A stretch of 64,000 nt of DNA from JAAZGD01 sp964489555 (GTDB taxonomy: Bacteria; Bacillota; Clostridia; Peptostreptococcales; Anaerovoracaceae). Shown in pieces: positions 8,357 through 17,734 of this stretch (its first letter is position 1; every line of letters begins with the position of its first letter). The stretch is from assembly GCA_964489555.1 (NCBI GenBank), contig CAZAZF010000004.1, forward strand, positions 62,001 to 126,000, in the 5' to 3' direction. A model generated the notes under the pieces. The model was given only the letters and a program-made list of their open reading frames with translations. It did not search any database and had not been told where the DNA came from. A program made the position numbers and the translations under genes.

Positions 8357-9748
8357 TTAAATCAACAGCCCCATAGGGTTCTCCAGTAAAACTTTCATCT
8401 CTGCCGTAAATTGAGCGGCCAACAAACCATCTATAATTCGGTGATCCGCAGACAATTGAATGTTCATCATGGGCTTGATTTGTATGTCCTTCTTCCCTTC
8501 TTGATCCACCACCACTATAGGCTCCTCTTTTGTAGCGGATATGGCTAAAATCGCCGCTTCCGGAGGATTAATGATGGCCGTAAAATTATCGATGCCGAAC
8601 ATCCCCAAGTTGGAAATGGTAAAAGTGCCGCCAGCGTACTCAGAAGGAAGGAGCTTGCCTTCTCTGGCTTTGTCGATTAACAACGCGCTAGCTTCTGCAA
8701 TTTCCACCAAAGACATTTTTTCCGCATTCTTAATGTTAGGAACAATCAATCCGCCGGGAGCTGCAACTGCCACACCCACATTGACGGATTCAAATTGAAG
8801 AATAGTATCACCATCAAGAGATGCATTCACACCTGGATATTTTTCAAGTGCCATTGTTACGGCTCGCACAATAAAATCAGTAACCGAAACTTTCACAGAA
8901 GAAGCCTCATTTACTTGCTTACGCGCATTAAGCAGTTTTTCCATATTCACTTTTTGGGTAAAGTAAACATGGGGCGCAGTGGACGCGCTCATGGATAAAC
9001 GTTCTCCAATGATTCTCCGAATTCCTGCGTAGGGGAGGCTCTCCCGAATCACTCGCCCATCTTCAGTGTCTTCACGATTTAACCCTTGAGCAGCGCCTTC
9101 TTTTGTCAAGGCATTTCGAACATCCTCTGCCATAATTTTTCCTGCTGCGCCGGAACCATAAATTCCCCGGATGTCCAAATCGTTTTCGGAAGCTATTTTT
9201 TTCGCCAACGGGCTCGCTTTCGCCTTCTTGTCTCTTGTTTTTGCATAGGCCAACAAATCTTTTTCGCAAATGCCTGCTTGGAATCCCGTGCCGGAGATAT
9301 TGGACCATTCTTCAACGGGAATCTTCATCTCCAGTGCAACTCGCTTCGCTCTGGGCGTAATTTTTATTTTACCTTTATCTCGAAGCTCGGGAGAAACAAA
9401 CCCCCGTTCAGGCTGACCCCCGGCTTGAACGGGATCGGGAATGGCTCTTTCCTCTTGGGAGCGGGGCGTTTGCACCTTTCCTTGCGTTAAGATCATATCC
9501 ACATCTTCATTGGAATCTCCTACCACACAAATAGGTGTGGTTACCGGAACCGTGTCTCCTTCTGTAATGAGAAGGCGAAGAACGATACCATCTCCTGTCC
9601 CTTCGATATCAATATTTGTTTTATCCGTTTCAATACAGAAAAGAGGTTCTCCTTTTTTAAGAAAATCGCCTTCCTGCTTGTACCATTTTATCAATTTCCC
9701 TTCGCTCATGTTGAATCCCAGCTTGGGCATGATGATTATTTCAGCCAC
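8357..9748 (-). CDS. acoC: Dihydrolipoamide acyltransferase (E2)
   Basis: This 463-aa core enzyme moves the acyl group from lipoamide to CoA. In order: a lipoyl domain with ETDK (residues 1-80), a linker, two E3/E1-binding segments (KITPRAKRVALEMKIPVEEW and KASPLAKKIASENDLDIRG), and the catalytic domain ending in SADHRIIDG with the active-site His. Two peripheral-subunit-binding domains in tandem is somewhat unusual. It is 12 bp from the E1 beta gene. Acetoin is preferred over pyruvate as substrate because of the sigma-54/AcoR context, which is inference. Confidence 0.9.
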   Translation of the reverse strand: MAEIIIMPKLGFNMSEGKLIKWYKQEGDFLKKGEPLFCIETDKTNIDIEGTGDGIVLRLLITEGDTVPVTTPICVVGDSNEDVDMILTQGKVQTPRSQEERAIPDPVQAGGQPERGFVSPELRDKGKIKITPRAKRVALEMKIPVEEWSNISGTGFQAGICEKDLLAYAKTRDKKAKASPLAKKIASENDLDIRGIYGSGAAGKIMAEDVRNALTKEGAAQGLNREDTEDGRVIRESLPYAGIRRIIGERLSMSASTAPHVYFTQKVNMEKLLNARKQVNEASSVKVSVTDFIVRAVTMALEKYPGVNASLDGDTILQFESVNVGVAVAAPGGLIVPNIKNAEKMSLVEIAEASALLIDKAREGKLLPSEYAGGTFTISNLGMFGIDNFTAIINPPEAAILAISATKEEPIVVVDQEGKKDIQIKPMMNIQLSADHRIIDGLLAAQFTAEMKVLLENPMGLLI

Positions 9749-9760
9749 GTTAAGCCCCCC

Positions 9761-10735
9761 TTATTTGAAATAGGATTTTACTTTTTCATATATTTTCTCT
9801 TCCGAAGGAATCAACGGAAACTCCAGGGCAGGGCTGAAGGGCAACGGTACATTGGGGTTGGCCACTCGACCGCAAGGAGCGTCTAAATAATAAAACACCT
9901 CTTCTGCAATGTCCGCCGCAATTTCAGCTCCAATACCACAGCGCTCGTGAGCCTCGTCAGCCACGATCAGCTTTCCGGTTTTCTGAACAGATTTTATAAC
10001 TGCATCACGATCAAAGGGTACGATGGTTCTTACATCTATAATTTCACAATCAATCCCCTCTTTTGCCAGTCTTATTGCCGCCGCTTCGGACTTCATAACC
10101 ATAGAAGAAGTCGCCACGATTGTAATGTCTTTTCCTTCTCTGGCAATTCGAGCTTTTCCAAATGGAATCGGCTCTACTTCATCATCGATGGTGTAAACTT
10201 TATTGTATTCCATTTTATGTTCAAACAATATGACCGGATCGTTGTCGCGAATTGCTGTTTTCAAAAGTCCTTTTACCTCTTGAGCGGTGGAAGGAACCAC
10301 CACCTTCATCCCCGGGAAGTGGGCCACCATGGCCTGCATGGACTGGGAATGCTGAGCAGCAGAAGAACGTCCTGCACCAATAGGACAACGAATCGTTAGA
10401 GGAACGGTTGCCTGCCCACCCGACATATATCTGATTTTAGCCGCTTGGTTGATTACCTGATCCGCCGCAACCAATAGAAAATCCGAGAACATCAATTCCA
10501 CCACAGGTCGCAACCCCGTCAGCGCCATTCCAACGCCCATTCCCACAATGCCTGCTTCGGATATGGGAGAATCCTTAACACGCCACTCACCATACTTTTC
10601 CATCAACCCCACGGTAGTTTTAAAATTTCCCCCAATGAAGCCGATATCTTCTCCTATCATTAAAACATCTTCGTCCCGAGCCATTTCCTCGTCAAGAGCC
10701 TCGCAAACAGCTTGTGCGTATGTTATCTCTTTCAT
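9761..10735 (-). CDS. acoB: Acetoin/2-oxoacid dehydrogenase E1 beta
   Basis: This 324-aa thiamine-diphosphate enzyme subunit has the transketolase pyrimidine-binding fold (GEDIGFIGGNFKTTVGL near the start) and the C-terminal domain (VRTIVPFDRDAV, then DEAHERCGIGAE). Length and order match E1 beta subunits of acetoin and pyruvate dehydrogenases. It pairs with the E1 alpha gene 40 bp upstream. AcoB and PdhB cannot be told apart reliably by eye; the call leans on the operon's regulation. Confidence 0.9.
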   Translation of the reverse strand: MKEITYAQAVCEALDEEMARDEDVLMIGEDIGFIGGNFKTTVGLMEKYGEWRVKDSPISEAGIVGMGVGMALTGLRPVVELMFSDFLLVAADQVINQAAKIRYMSGGQATVPLTIRCPIGAGRSSAAQHSQSMQAMVAHFPGMKVVVPSTAQEVKGLLKTAIRDNDPVILFEHKMEYNKVYTIDDEVEPIPFGKARIAREGKDITIVATSSMVMKSEAAAIRLAKEGIDCEIIDVRTIVPFDRDAVIKSVQKTGKLIVADEAHERCGIGAEIAADIAEEVFYYLDAPCGRVANPNVPLPFSPALEFPLIPSEEKIYEKVKSYFK

Positions 10736-10775
10736 TTTCCAACCTCACATTCTACTTAAGATGATATGAACTCTG

Positions 10776-11759
10776 TTACTCTGCCGCAAAAACATCGGTA
10801 TAGGCTTCTTTCGCATCAGGATAGTCGCTCTCCGCCGCAAAATGCACTGCTTCCTGAATTTTTTCCTCTACCAGCTCTTCTATCCTCTTTAAGCTCTTGG
10901 CATCAACTACTTTTTCCTTGAGCAAGATATCTTTAAAACAGTCAATGGGGCATCGCTCCATCCAATCCTGTTTTTCTGTTTCACTCTTTCGTGTTCGATA
11001 CACGGCAGGATCTCCCACATGGTGGCCCTGCCATCGATAGGTTTTACACTCAATCAAAGTGGGTCCTTCTCCGTTGCGAGCTCTCTCCACCGCCTTTTGT
11101 GCCGCTTCGTTGACGGCTAGCACATCCATTCCATCTACTGTAACGCCGGGAATATTGTAGGACACAGCCCGAACAGACAAGTCCGGCGTATTGGTCACAT
11201 CTCGAATATCCACCGATATTCCATACAAATTATTTTCTATAACATAAACACACGGAAGTTTCCAAGCTGCGGCCATGTTAAGACTTTCATGAAAAGTTCC
11301 CTCATTCGTGGCCGAATCTCCCATAAAAGAAACGGCTACCTGCCCCGAATTCTTATACTTCGCCTTATAAGCAGCTCCCGTTGCAATGGGAATTTCTCCA
11401 CCAACAATGCCGTTGGCTCCCAAAATGCCCTTATCCAACGCCATGATATGCATGGAGCCACCCTTGCCTCCGGAATATCCCGTTTTCTTTCCCAGGATCT
11501 CTGCCATCATTCGATTCAAATCAGCTCCCCTGGCAATCAGATGTCCATGACCCCTGTGGGTACTTCCAATATAGTCATTGTCATTCAATGCACCACAAAT
11601 GCCCGTTGCCACGGCTTCCTCTCCCATATACAAATGGGCAAGTCCCGCCATCATCCCCTTCTTGTAAAATTCGAAGACCTCTTCTTCGAATCTCCTCATG
11701 GTGTACATAGTCTCATAAAACCACGATAGCTTTTCCTTGCTATAATCCTTAACATTCAT
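10776..11759 (-). CDS. acoA: Acetoin/2-oxoacid dehydrogenase E1 alpha
   Basis: This 327-aa subunit carries the thiamine-diphosphate motif GDSATNEGTFHESLNMAAAW...N (about residues 147-175) and the GGKGGSMHI loop typical of the E1 alpha fold. It decarboxylates or cleaves the substrate and passes the acyl group to lipoyl-E2. It is the first gene of the operon and starts 48 bp from the -12 element of a sigma-54 promoter, with a GGAGGTC ribosome site. Acetoin is the favoured substrate by context, pyruvate the alternative. Confidence 0.9.
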   Translation of the reverse strand: MNVKDYSKEKLSWFYETMYTMRRFEEEVFEFYKKGMMAGLAHLYMGEEAVATGICGALNDNDYIGSTHRGHGHLIARGADLNRMMAEILGKKTGYSGGKGGSMHIMALDKGILGANGIVGGEIPIATGAAYKAKYKNSGQVAVSFMGDSATNEGTFHESLNMAAAWKLPCVYVIENNLYGISVDIRDVTNTPDLSVRAVSYNIPGVTVDGMDVLAVNEAAQKAVERARNGEGPTLIECKTYRWQGHHVGDPAVYRTRKSETEKQDWMERCPIDCFKDILLKEKVVDAKSLKRIEELVEEKIQEAVHFAAESDYPDAKEAYTDVFAAE

Positions 11760-11804
11760 ATCCGACCTCCATAACGATGAATCATCATTTTCTAGTTATA
11801 CTAC

Positions 11805-11823
11805 TTGCAAAGCCTGTGCCAAA
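11805..11823 (-). promoter_or_regulatory. Sigma-54 promoter of the aco operon
   Basis: Minus strand TTGGCACAGGCTTTGCAAG: GG (11820-11819), ten bases, GC (11808-11807). This matches the sigma-54 consensus TGGCAC-N5-TTGCA almost perfectly. Confidence 0.9.
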
Positions 11824-12011
11824 ACTACAAGTTCTACTTTTTATCCCCTACAATTCCCCCTTTTTCTGTTCACAAAATCGAAATTCTCGCTAGCGGCCTG
11901 CAAATTCGACACTCTTATTCAGCCAACCACTCTAAAAAATATGAGAAAACTTCTTCCAACTCTAGCAAAAGCCTAAGTCTTTTTGAATATGCACAAAAGA
12001 TATCCAGGGAG

Positions 12012-12070
12012 CGTCCCATAATGTCACACCAAATATTTGTCCCGCAACCATTCTGCACACTTTGTCACAA
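12012..12070 (-). promoter_or_regulatory. Putative activator-binding cluster of the aco operon
   Basis: GTC-N-C(A/G) elements read on the plus strand lie at 12013, 12023, 12039 and 12064 (GTCCCAT, GTCACA, GTCCCG, GTCACA). The cluster begins 205 bp upstream of the -12 element, the same distance as the repeats before the TRAP operon. The rest of 11824-12128 holds no gene. Confidence 0.6.
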
Positions 12071-12071
12071 A

Positions 12072-12094
12072 CAAAAACCACCTATATGGCGGCT
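12072..12094 (-). terminator. Terminator of the TRAP operon
   Basis: On the minus strand CCGCC-ATATA-GGTGG is followed by TTTTTGTTTG, 35 bp after the dctM stop. Confidence 0.7.
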
Positions 12095-12128
12095 TTTGCA
12101 TTGATTGTTTCTTGCTTCAAATCATATA

Positions 12129-13415
12129 TTAGCTAAGTGCGTTAGGTAAAAACAAGGTAATTTGCGGAACATAAGTTACCAACAACAACACTATAATCAA
12201 AACCGCTAGGGTTGCACCAAGCCATTTAAACATGCGTTCCATCGATACATTTCCAATTCTGGCAGCGATAAACAAGTTCACGCCCACAGGTGGAGTACAC
12301 AACCCAATCGTCAAATTTACTACCATAATCAGTCCAAAATGCAAGGGATCTATACCTAATGTCAAAATTGTAGGCAATAACACCGGGGCCAAAATGATAA
12401 TAGCTGCATATGTCTCCATAAACATTCCAACGGCTAACAGAAAAACATTGATAATGAGTAGAACTACGAATTTATTATCAGATATTGAAATCAGGCCTTC
12501 TGCAATTTGTGAGGGGACTCTTTCCAAGGTTAACAATCTTCCTAAGGCAGACGCACAACTTACCAGCAACATAACAGTCCCCGAAGTCATTGCCGTTCTT
12601 CTTAAAATAGCTGGTAAATCTCTAACCTTAAACTCTTTATAAACAAAAAGACCAACAATGATGGCAAAATCACAGGCCACGACAGCTGCCTCGGTCGGAG
12701 TAAAAAAGCCGGAATAGATTCCACCAAGAATAATAAACGGAACCATCAATGCCCAGATTGCATCTTTAAACGCCTTGCCCAAAGGAGGAATATCCACGAC
12801 CACTTCTTCATGATGGATTCCATACCCATTCTTTTTTGCTACAACATGGACTAAAATAATAAGTCCAACCGCCATCAGCAATCCAGGAATAATTCCCCCA
12901 AGAAACAATTTAGTAATCGATACTTGGCATATAACTCCGTATAAAATCATCGCCACACTTGGAGGTATAATGGGTCCCAAGGCACCAGCAGTAGCCGCCA
13001 AAGCACAAGCAAACCCCCGATCATATTTTTCCTTGATCATTTCCGGAATGGTAATTCCACCGATACAAGCTACCGTTGCAGTCCCAGAACCGGCTACGGC
13101 CGCAAAAATCATACTGGCTACCACTGTTACCGCACCCAATGCTCCAGCAAAAGATTTCAACAACGCCCGACAAAAATCAATTAGTCTTCCTGAAATTCCA
13201 CCTGCCATCATCAAATCTCCGGCTAGGATGAAAAACGGAATAGCAATCAACGGGAATGAATCAAGAGAAGTAAAGTAGGTATTCATAATCATATCCATAG
13301 GGGTGTTGGTTAAAAACAAACAATAGACAACACTGGCTACCCCTAAAGAAATCATGATTGGCACATGGAAGAATAGGAGAATAAGGAAAATCCCCACTAA
13401 CCACAATCCTGTCAT
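12129..13415 (-). CDS. dctM: TRAP transporter large permease (DctM)
   Basis: This 428-aa membrane protein is the ion-coupled channel subunit of a tripartite ATP-independent periplasmic (TRAP) transporter, with about a dozen hydrophobic helices along its full length. Family hallmarks include an early PIMISLGVASVVYCL helix, an FFILAGDLMMAGG segment and GTATVACIGGITIPEM. TRAP systems use Na+ or H+ gradients to import organic acids. Its ATG overlaps the stop of dctQ by 4 bp, so translation is coupled. The substrate is not readable from sequence. Confidence 0.95.
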   Translation of the reverse strand: MTGLWLVGIFLILLFFHVPIMISLGVASVVYCLFLTNTPMDMIMNTYFTSLDSFPLIAIPFFILAGDLMMAGGISGRLIDFCRALLKSFAGALGAVTVVASMIFAAVAGSGTATVACIGGITIPEMIKEKYDRGFACALAATAGALGPIIPPSVAMILYGVICQVSITKLFLGGIIPGLLMAVGLIILVHVVAKKNGYGIHHEEVVVDIPPLGKAFKDAIWALMVPFIILGGIYSGFFTPTEAAVVACDFAIIVGLFVYKEFKVRDLPAILRRTAMTSGTVMLLVSCASALGRLLTLERVPSQIAEGLISISDNKFVVLLIINVFLLAVGMFMETYAAIIILAPVLLPTILTLGIDPLHFGLIMVVNLTIGLCTPPVGVNLFIAARIGNVSMERMFKWLGATLAVLIIVLLLVTYVPQITLFLPNALS

Positions 13416-13954
13416 TGTTCACACACCTCCTTCACTCTGGATTGCTCTAAAGCAGCTTCTGCTTCATCAATATCCAACAACAATTCCGGATTTCGTATCA
13501 ATCGGATTTCTAGTTGGATTAAGCGGATTGCCATCAACAAGTGGCTAATGGGAATAATGGCCGATACTTTTGCCACGGACATGCCCGTTCCCATAGAAAT
13601 GGTGCCTGCGCTGGCCACACCTTGAATCCAAAGAAAGCTGTAGTAAGCCACCACAACGCAGTAAACGAAAAAAACTACATTACTGAACAACTTTATTTTC
13701 TTCCGAATGGCCTTCGGCCAAACTTTTAATAGCAAATCAATTTTAATATGAGCATTGTGAATAATGGCGTAACAAGCTGCTAAATAGGCAAACCATATCA
13801 ACGAATACCGTGACAACTCATCAATCCATGCATAAGAATTACCAAAGATATAACGGGCGCCCACCTGATAGCTGAGTATGATTAGCATAAATAACATAAT
13901 AATTACGCAAACTGTACTTTCTATCTCGTTATACCATTTATCTCTTTTGTTCAA
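13412..13954 (-). CDS. dctQ: TRAP transporter small permease (DctQ)
   Basis: This 180-aa protein has four predicted membrane helices (about residues 15-35, 50-68, 88-110, 130-150) and the conserved RYIFGNSYAWIDELSRYSLIW stretch of DctQ proteins. It links the binding protein to the large permease. It overlaps dctM by 4 bp and lies 131 bp after dctP. Confidence 0.93.
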   Translation of the reverse strand: MNKRDKWYNEIESTVCVIIMLFMLIILSYQVGARYIFGNSYAWIDELSRYSLIWFAYLAACYAIIHNAHIKIDLLLKVWPKAIRKKIKLFSNVVFFVYCVVVAYYSFLWIQGVASAGTISMGTGMSVAKVSAIIPISHLLMAIRLIQLEIRLIRNPELLLDIDEAEAALEQSRVKEVCEQ

Positions 13955-14000
13955 GAGTATCCACCACCTTTAACATCATCTAATTAAGGCCTTGCAAAAC

Positions 14001-14042
14001 CATGAGCTGCCGCGGTCATTATTGTTGATCGGACAGCTCATG
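14001..14042 (-). other. Stem-loop between dctP and dctQ
   Basis: CATGAGCTG (14001-14009) and CAGCTCATG (14034-14042) are perfect 9-bp arms around 24 nt. Only TTTT follows on the minus strand, so a full terminator is doubtful. Such hairpins after binding-protein genes often stabilise the upstream mRNA, raising DctP relative to the permease. Confidence 0.6.
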
Positions 14043-14085
14043 AACTCAAGGTTGATTCTTAACCTACAAACTTATTTTCCAACCC

Positions 14086-15147
14086 TTATTGATTAAAAAT
14101 AGAGTCGTAGTCCTTGCCTAAAATTGCCATGGTTGCATCAAGGACGCCTTCTCCTGGTGCATTATATTGAGCGTCCCACAATTTTTTGGTTGCAGCAACA
14201 AAAGGAACCAATTCAGCGTCGGTGTATTCACGAACATCCACACCTTCTACTGTTTCCAATGTGTTAATAACTGCCGCATCGGCTTCCTGCTCTAACTGAC
14301 GAGCATATGCAACATAATCCAACATACATTCATCAAAGATGGCTTTCAAATCAACCGGAAGGGAATCCAACCAAGCTTTGTTCACTACCGGCATATGGAA
14401 GTGAGCGGTTGCTCGTACAATTGACAAATGATCAATTACTTCACAAAATCGGTCTGTTTGATAGAGAGATGTTGCAGTCAAAATGCCATCAACAGTTCCT
14501 TGCTGCGCTGCAGTGTATAGTTCACCATAAGCAACAACGGTTGGATTGGCACCAAATGAATCAATAAGACCCATCTGCATATCAGTGGACATGGTTCTAA
14601 TCTTTAGATTGGCTAATTTGGAAGGATCATCTACAGGCCCAACTTTTGTTCCGATACTCAGCCACCCCTTCACTAAACCATCATACACTACTACACCGGC
14701 TTCGTCCGCCAATGTTTGAGCCCATTCTGCAGCTAAATCGCTGTCCAGCACAGTATAAATCTCGTCCCAAGAATTAAACAAATAAGGGAATTCAAAAACT
14801 TTATATTCCGGAATATCTGCCATAGCGCCGAGGGTATGAGTGGGAACAGGAACCATTTGAACTGTGTTTTGACGAACAATTTCCCCCAATTCCGTGTCTC
14901 CTCCAGCCATGGATTTATCTCCGAAAATCTCTACATCAATCCTTCCTTCTGAACGTTCTTCCAAAATTTCTCCAAGGTAAGTAATGGCGTCAGCACCAGC
15001 ACTTCCAGCACTTTGGAGATGGGCAACTTTAAACACGAACACTTCAGCATCCCCGGAAGGTTCGTCACCACCACATCCGGTTAAACCAAGGCTTAGAACT
15101 AGGATAATTCCCAATAATAAAGCTAAAAGTTTTGTTGACTTTCTCAT
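14086..15147 (-). CDS. dctP: TRAP transporter substrate-binding lipoprotein (DctP)
   Basis: This 353-aa protein starts with a lipoprotein signal: basic MRKSTK, a hydrophobic run, and lipobox LTGC with Cys25 as the lipidation site. The mature part is a DctP-type solute receptor, with VAHLQSAGSAGADAITYLGEILEERSEGR near the N-terminus and FPYLFNSWDE. It captures the substrate outside the membrane. First gene of the operon, behind a sigma-54 promoter. Co-regulation with the aco operon suggests a substrate related to acetoin or a 2-oxoacid; a carboxylate is usual for this family. Confidence 0.94.
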   Translation of the reverse strand: MRKSTKLLALLLGIILVLSLGLTGCGGDEPSGDAEVFVFKVAHLQSAGSAGADAITYLGEILEERSEGRIDVEIFGDKSMAGGDTELGEIVRQNTVQMVPVPTHTLGAMADIPEYKVFEFPYLFNSWDEIYTVLDSDLAAEWAQTLADEAGVVVYDGLVKGWLSIGTKVGPVDDPSKLANLKIRTMSTDMQMGLIDSFGANPTVVAYGELYTAAQQGTVDGILTATSLYQTDRFCEVIDHLSIVRATAHFHMPVVNKAWLDSLPVDLKAIFDECMLDYVAYARQLEQEADAAVINTLETVEGVDVREYTDAELVPFVAATKKLWDAQYNAPGEGVLDATMAILGKDYDSIFNQ

Positions 15148-15264
15148 AACACTACTCCTCTTCTTTCATCAATCTAATATTAGTTATAATTCTTTACAAA
15201 ATAGCCTCCCTTAAATATGGTCATAAAACCAGGAAGTCTATTTTGTTTCATCGTCAAATATTAC

Positions 15265-15283
15265 ACGCAAATATCATGCCAAA
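15265..15283 (-). promoter_or_regulatory. Sigma-54 promoter of the TRAP operon
   Basis: Minus strand TTTGGCATGATATTTGCGT: GG (15280-15279), ten bases, GC (15268-15267). The leader to dctP is about 110 nt. Confidence 0.85.
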
Positions 15284-15476
15284 CACCTTCTTTCTCTTGC
15301 ATACTATCGCTTCTCTTTTCCCCTTCTGCTTTTCAACACACTATTCTTTCTAAACCTTTTGTATTTAAGCCATTTTCCAAGGGCTTGTTCAATTTTATTC
15401 GCCGGAGACACAAATTGTTTTTTTAACCCATTTTTTCTCCCGTTTTTTCTACCCACTTTCCCAAATAATAGGAATC

Positions 15477-15516
15477 TGTCTCATGTTTGTCACACACTGT
15501 CACATTTTGTCTCATA
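15477..15516 (-). promoter_or_regulatory. Four phased GTC-N-CA repeats, putative enhancer site
   Basis: Plus-strand copies GTCTCA, GTCACA, GTCACA and GTCTCA start at 15478, 15489, 15499 and 15509, about one helical turn apart. An inverted copy, ATGAGACA, lies at 15593-15600. They are 210 bp upstream of the dctP -12 element and close to the acoR promoter, so the activator could also control its own gene. The rest of 15148-15673 shows no gene. Confidence 0.65.
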
Positions 15517-15605
15517 ATTTTTGCCCTACTTATCATTTTGATTGATAAAGTGTTCATCCTTTCTTGGAATTGCACAAATAACCACGTGCATAATGAGACA
15601 ATTTC

Positions 15606-15634
15606 TTTACGAACTTCTCTTTTCGTTCTATAAT
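15606..15634 (+). promoter_or_regulatory. Promoter of the sigma-54 activator gene
   Basis: TTTACG (15606-15611), 17-bp spacer, TATAAT (15629-15634). The gene itself is therefore probably read by the main sigma factor. Confidence 0.55.
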
Positions 15635-15673
15635 TAAGAAGAGAATACCCCTGTTATTTTAGAGGAGACCCTT

Positions 15674-17722
15674 ATGTATTATTCAGAAGAATACAACCAG
15701 AGGCTGGCAGAAGCATTTCAACACTTTATCAAAGGAAAGGCTTTTGATTACTCCTTGGTTCGACCTGTGGTTTTAGAGTCTTGGACCCGTTCCAGAAACT
15801 ACGGGGTGAACCCGGATGTCAAACGAGGCGCTCTACTGGATCGAGATGAACTTACCATGCGAATTAACAGCAATATAGATCTTTTAGAAATCGTCCACCC
15901 GTATATTCAAACCTTGTACTCCGTAGTGGAAAATTCTGCTTCCTATATTATGTTCTGCGACAGAGATGGATACATTCTGGACCTTACCGGTGACCCCGAT
16001 ATGATTGCCCATGGAAAAGCCAATTCCAACCTGGTTGTGGGTGCTCTTCGGTCGGAAAACTTTGCGGGGACCAATGCCATTGGAACCTGCCTTGCCATTC
16101 ATGAGCCAATTCAGCTTTTCGGAGAAGAACATTATGTACGTCTGCACAAAAATTATTCCTGCTCCTGTGCCCCGATTTACGATCCGAATCGCAATCTTTT
16201 AGGTTGTCTAAACATCACTTGTAAAGTGGCCGACACCAATCCCCATACCTTGGGAATGGTCTTAAGTGCAGCAGACGGAATCATGAAAGAATTGGAAATT
16301 AAAAAAGCCTACAATTCTTTAAAGACAATCTCTGCCCAGCGAAACAGCATCATCGAGTCTATGAATTCCGGCATATTTTTGCTGAATTCTTCCCACCGAG
16401 TCGTACAGGTCAACAGCAAAGCCCTGGCTATGTTTGATTTGGCGTATGAGCAATTAATCGGAAAAGGAATTTTTTCCTTTATCAACATAAATGACAGCGC
16501 AAATTTGGCAGAGAACATCTCTCAAATTTCAACAGAAACCTACAACCAAGAAATTTCCTTGCGCTTTATTGACAAAAAAGATCACCCACCGAAAACATAC
16601 AATATGAGCGCCAATTTTATCATCGATGATTCCGGAGAAAAAACCGGTACCGTATTGAGGTTTAACGAAACCAAACTCATTAACGCACTGGCCAATAAAA
16701 TTTCCGGATACAAATCCGTATATACTTTTGACTCCATTATCGGAAATTCGCCTCCATTAAAAAAAGCCATCAACGATAGCAAACAAGCAGCCAAAGGTAC
16801 TTCCAATGTTTTGATTCTTGGCGAAAGTGGCACCGGGAAAGAATTAATTGCACAGGCCATTCATAATGCATCAAATTATGCAAAGGGACCTTTTGTTGCC
16901 ATTAATTGTGCTGCCATTCCCAATTCGCTGGTGGAAAGCGAATTATTTGGTTACGAACCCGGCGCCTTTACCGGAGCCCAAAGAAAAGGAAACCCCGGGA
17001 AATTCGAACTGGCAGATGGTGGCACCATTTTTTTGGATGAAATCGGAGATATGCCCTTAGATGTTCAAGCAGCTGTCCTGCGAACCATTCAGACAAAAGA
17101 AATCATCCGGGTGGGAGGTAAGTATCCCAAGCCCATCGATGTTCGCATCATCGCCGCCACCAACAAAGACCTTCTGCTTGCTATGAAAAATAGAAGCTTT
17201 CGAGACGATTTATATTATCGTCTCAATGTCTTTACCATCGAGCTTCCTGCTCTAAAAGAACGGGGAGACGACATCTGCTTAATGGCTGATTATTTTGTCA
17301 CCCTTCACAACTCCTCGTCTCGCAACATCACCATTTCGCCTGAGGTCTACGCCTTATTCAAGCATTACGAATGGCCCGGTAATATCCGGGAGCTGGAAAA
17401 CATTATTGATCGGGCTGTAAACATCACAACAAAAAATCAAATTACCTTGGATGATTTGCCCTTAAGCCTTCAACAGAATAACGCCCTCCAAACTCCGGGC
17501 CTATCAATCCACCCGGCACCCCACTCCCCTTCCTCTGAAAACTTCGTGGAACGACCCGCTTCTCTAACGGGAGAGGACCGCAGAAAGATGTTGCTGGTCA
17601 ACGCACTCCAAAATTGCAAGGGCAATGTAAGTGAAGCAGCGGAGCGGCTGGGAGTCAATCGAAGAACCCTCTATCGCCGCATGGAAAAATACGGCATCGA
17701 CAGCAATGACTTTAGGCTGTAA
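15674..17722 (+). CDS. acoR: AcoR-like sigma-54-dependent transcriptional activator
   Basis: This 682-aa enhancer-binding protein opens sigma-54 promoters using ATP. In order: a GAF-like sensor (about 65-205), a PAS domain (225-340), an AAA+ domain with Walker A GESGTGKE (383-390), the sigma-54-contacting GAFTGA loop (430-435) and Walker B TIFLDEIGD (451-459), and a C-terminal Fis-type helix-turn-helix (about 643-672). There is no receiver domain, so it senses a small molecule, not a kinase. An AGAGGAG site precedes the ATG. It lies divergent from the TRAP operon and is the only sigma-54 activator in the window. Confidence 0.93.
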   Translation: MYYSEEYNQRLAEAFQHFIKGKAFDYSLVRPVVLESWTRSRNYGVNPDVKRGALLDRDELTMRINSNIDLLEIVHPYIQTLYSVVENSASYIMFCDRDGYILDLTGDPDMIAHGKANSNLVVGALRSENFAGTNAIGTCLAIHEPIQLFGEEHYVRLHKNYSCSCAPIYDPNRNLLGCLNITCKVADTNPHTLGMVLSAADGIMKELEIKKAYNSLKTISAQRNSIIESMNSGIFLLNSSHRVVQVNSKALAMFDLAYEQLIGKGIFSFININDSANLAENISQISTETYNQEISLRFIDKKDHPPKTYNMSANFIIDDSGEKTGTVLRFNETKLINALANKISGYKSVYTFDSIIGNSPPLKKAINDSKQAAKGTSNVLILGESGTGKELIAQAIHNASNYAKGPFVAINCAAIPNSLVESELFGYEPGAFTGAQRKGNPGKFELADGGTIFLDEIGDMPLDVQAAVLRTIQTKEIIRVGGKYPKPIDVRIIAATNKDLLLAMKNRSFRDDLYYRLNVFTIELPALKERGDDICLMADYFVTLHNSSSRNITISPEVYALFKHYEWPGNIRELENIIDRAVNITTKNQITLDDLPLSLQQNNALQTPGLSIHPAPHSPSSENFVERPASLTGEDRRKMLLVNALQNCKGNVSEAAERLGVNRRTLYRRMEKYGIDSNDFRL

Positions 17723-17734
17723 TTTCCATGGAGC

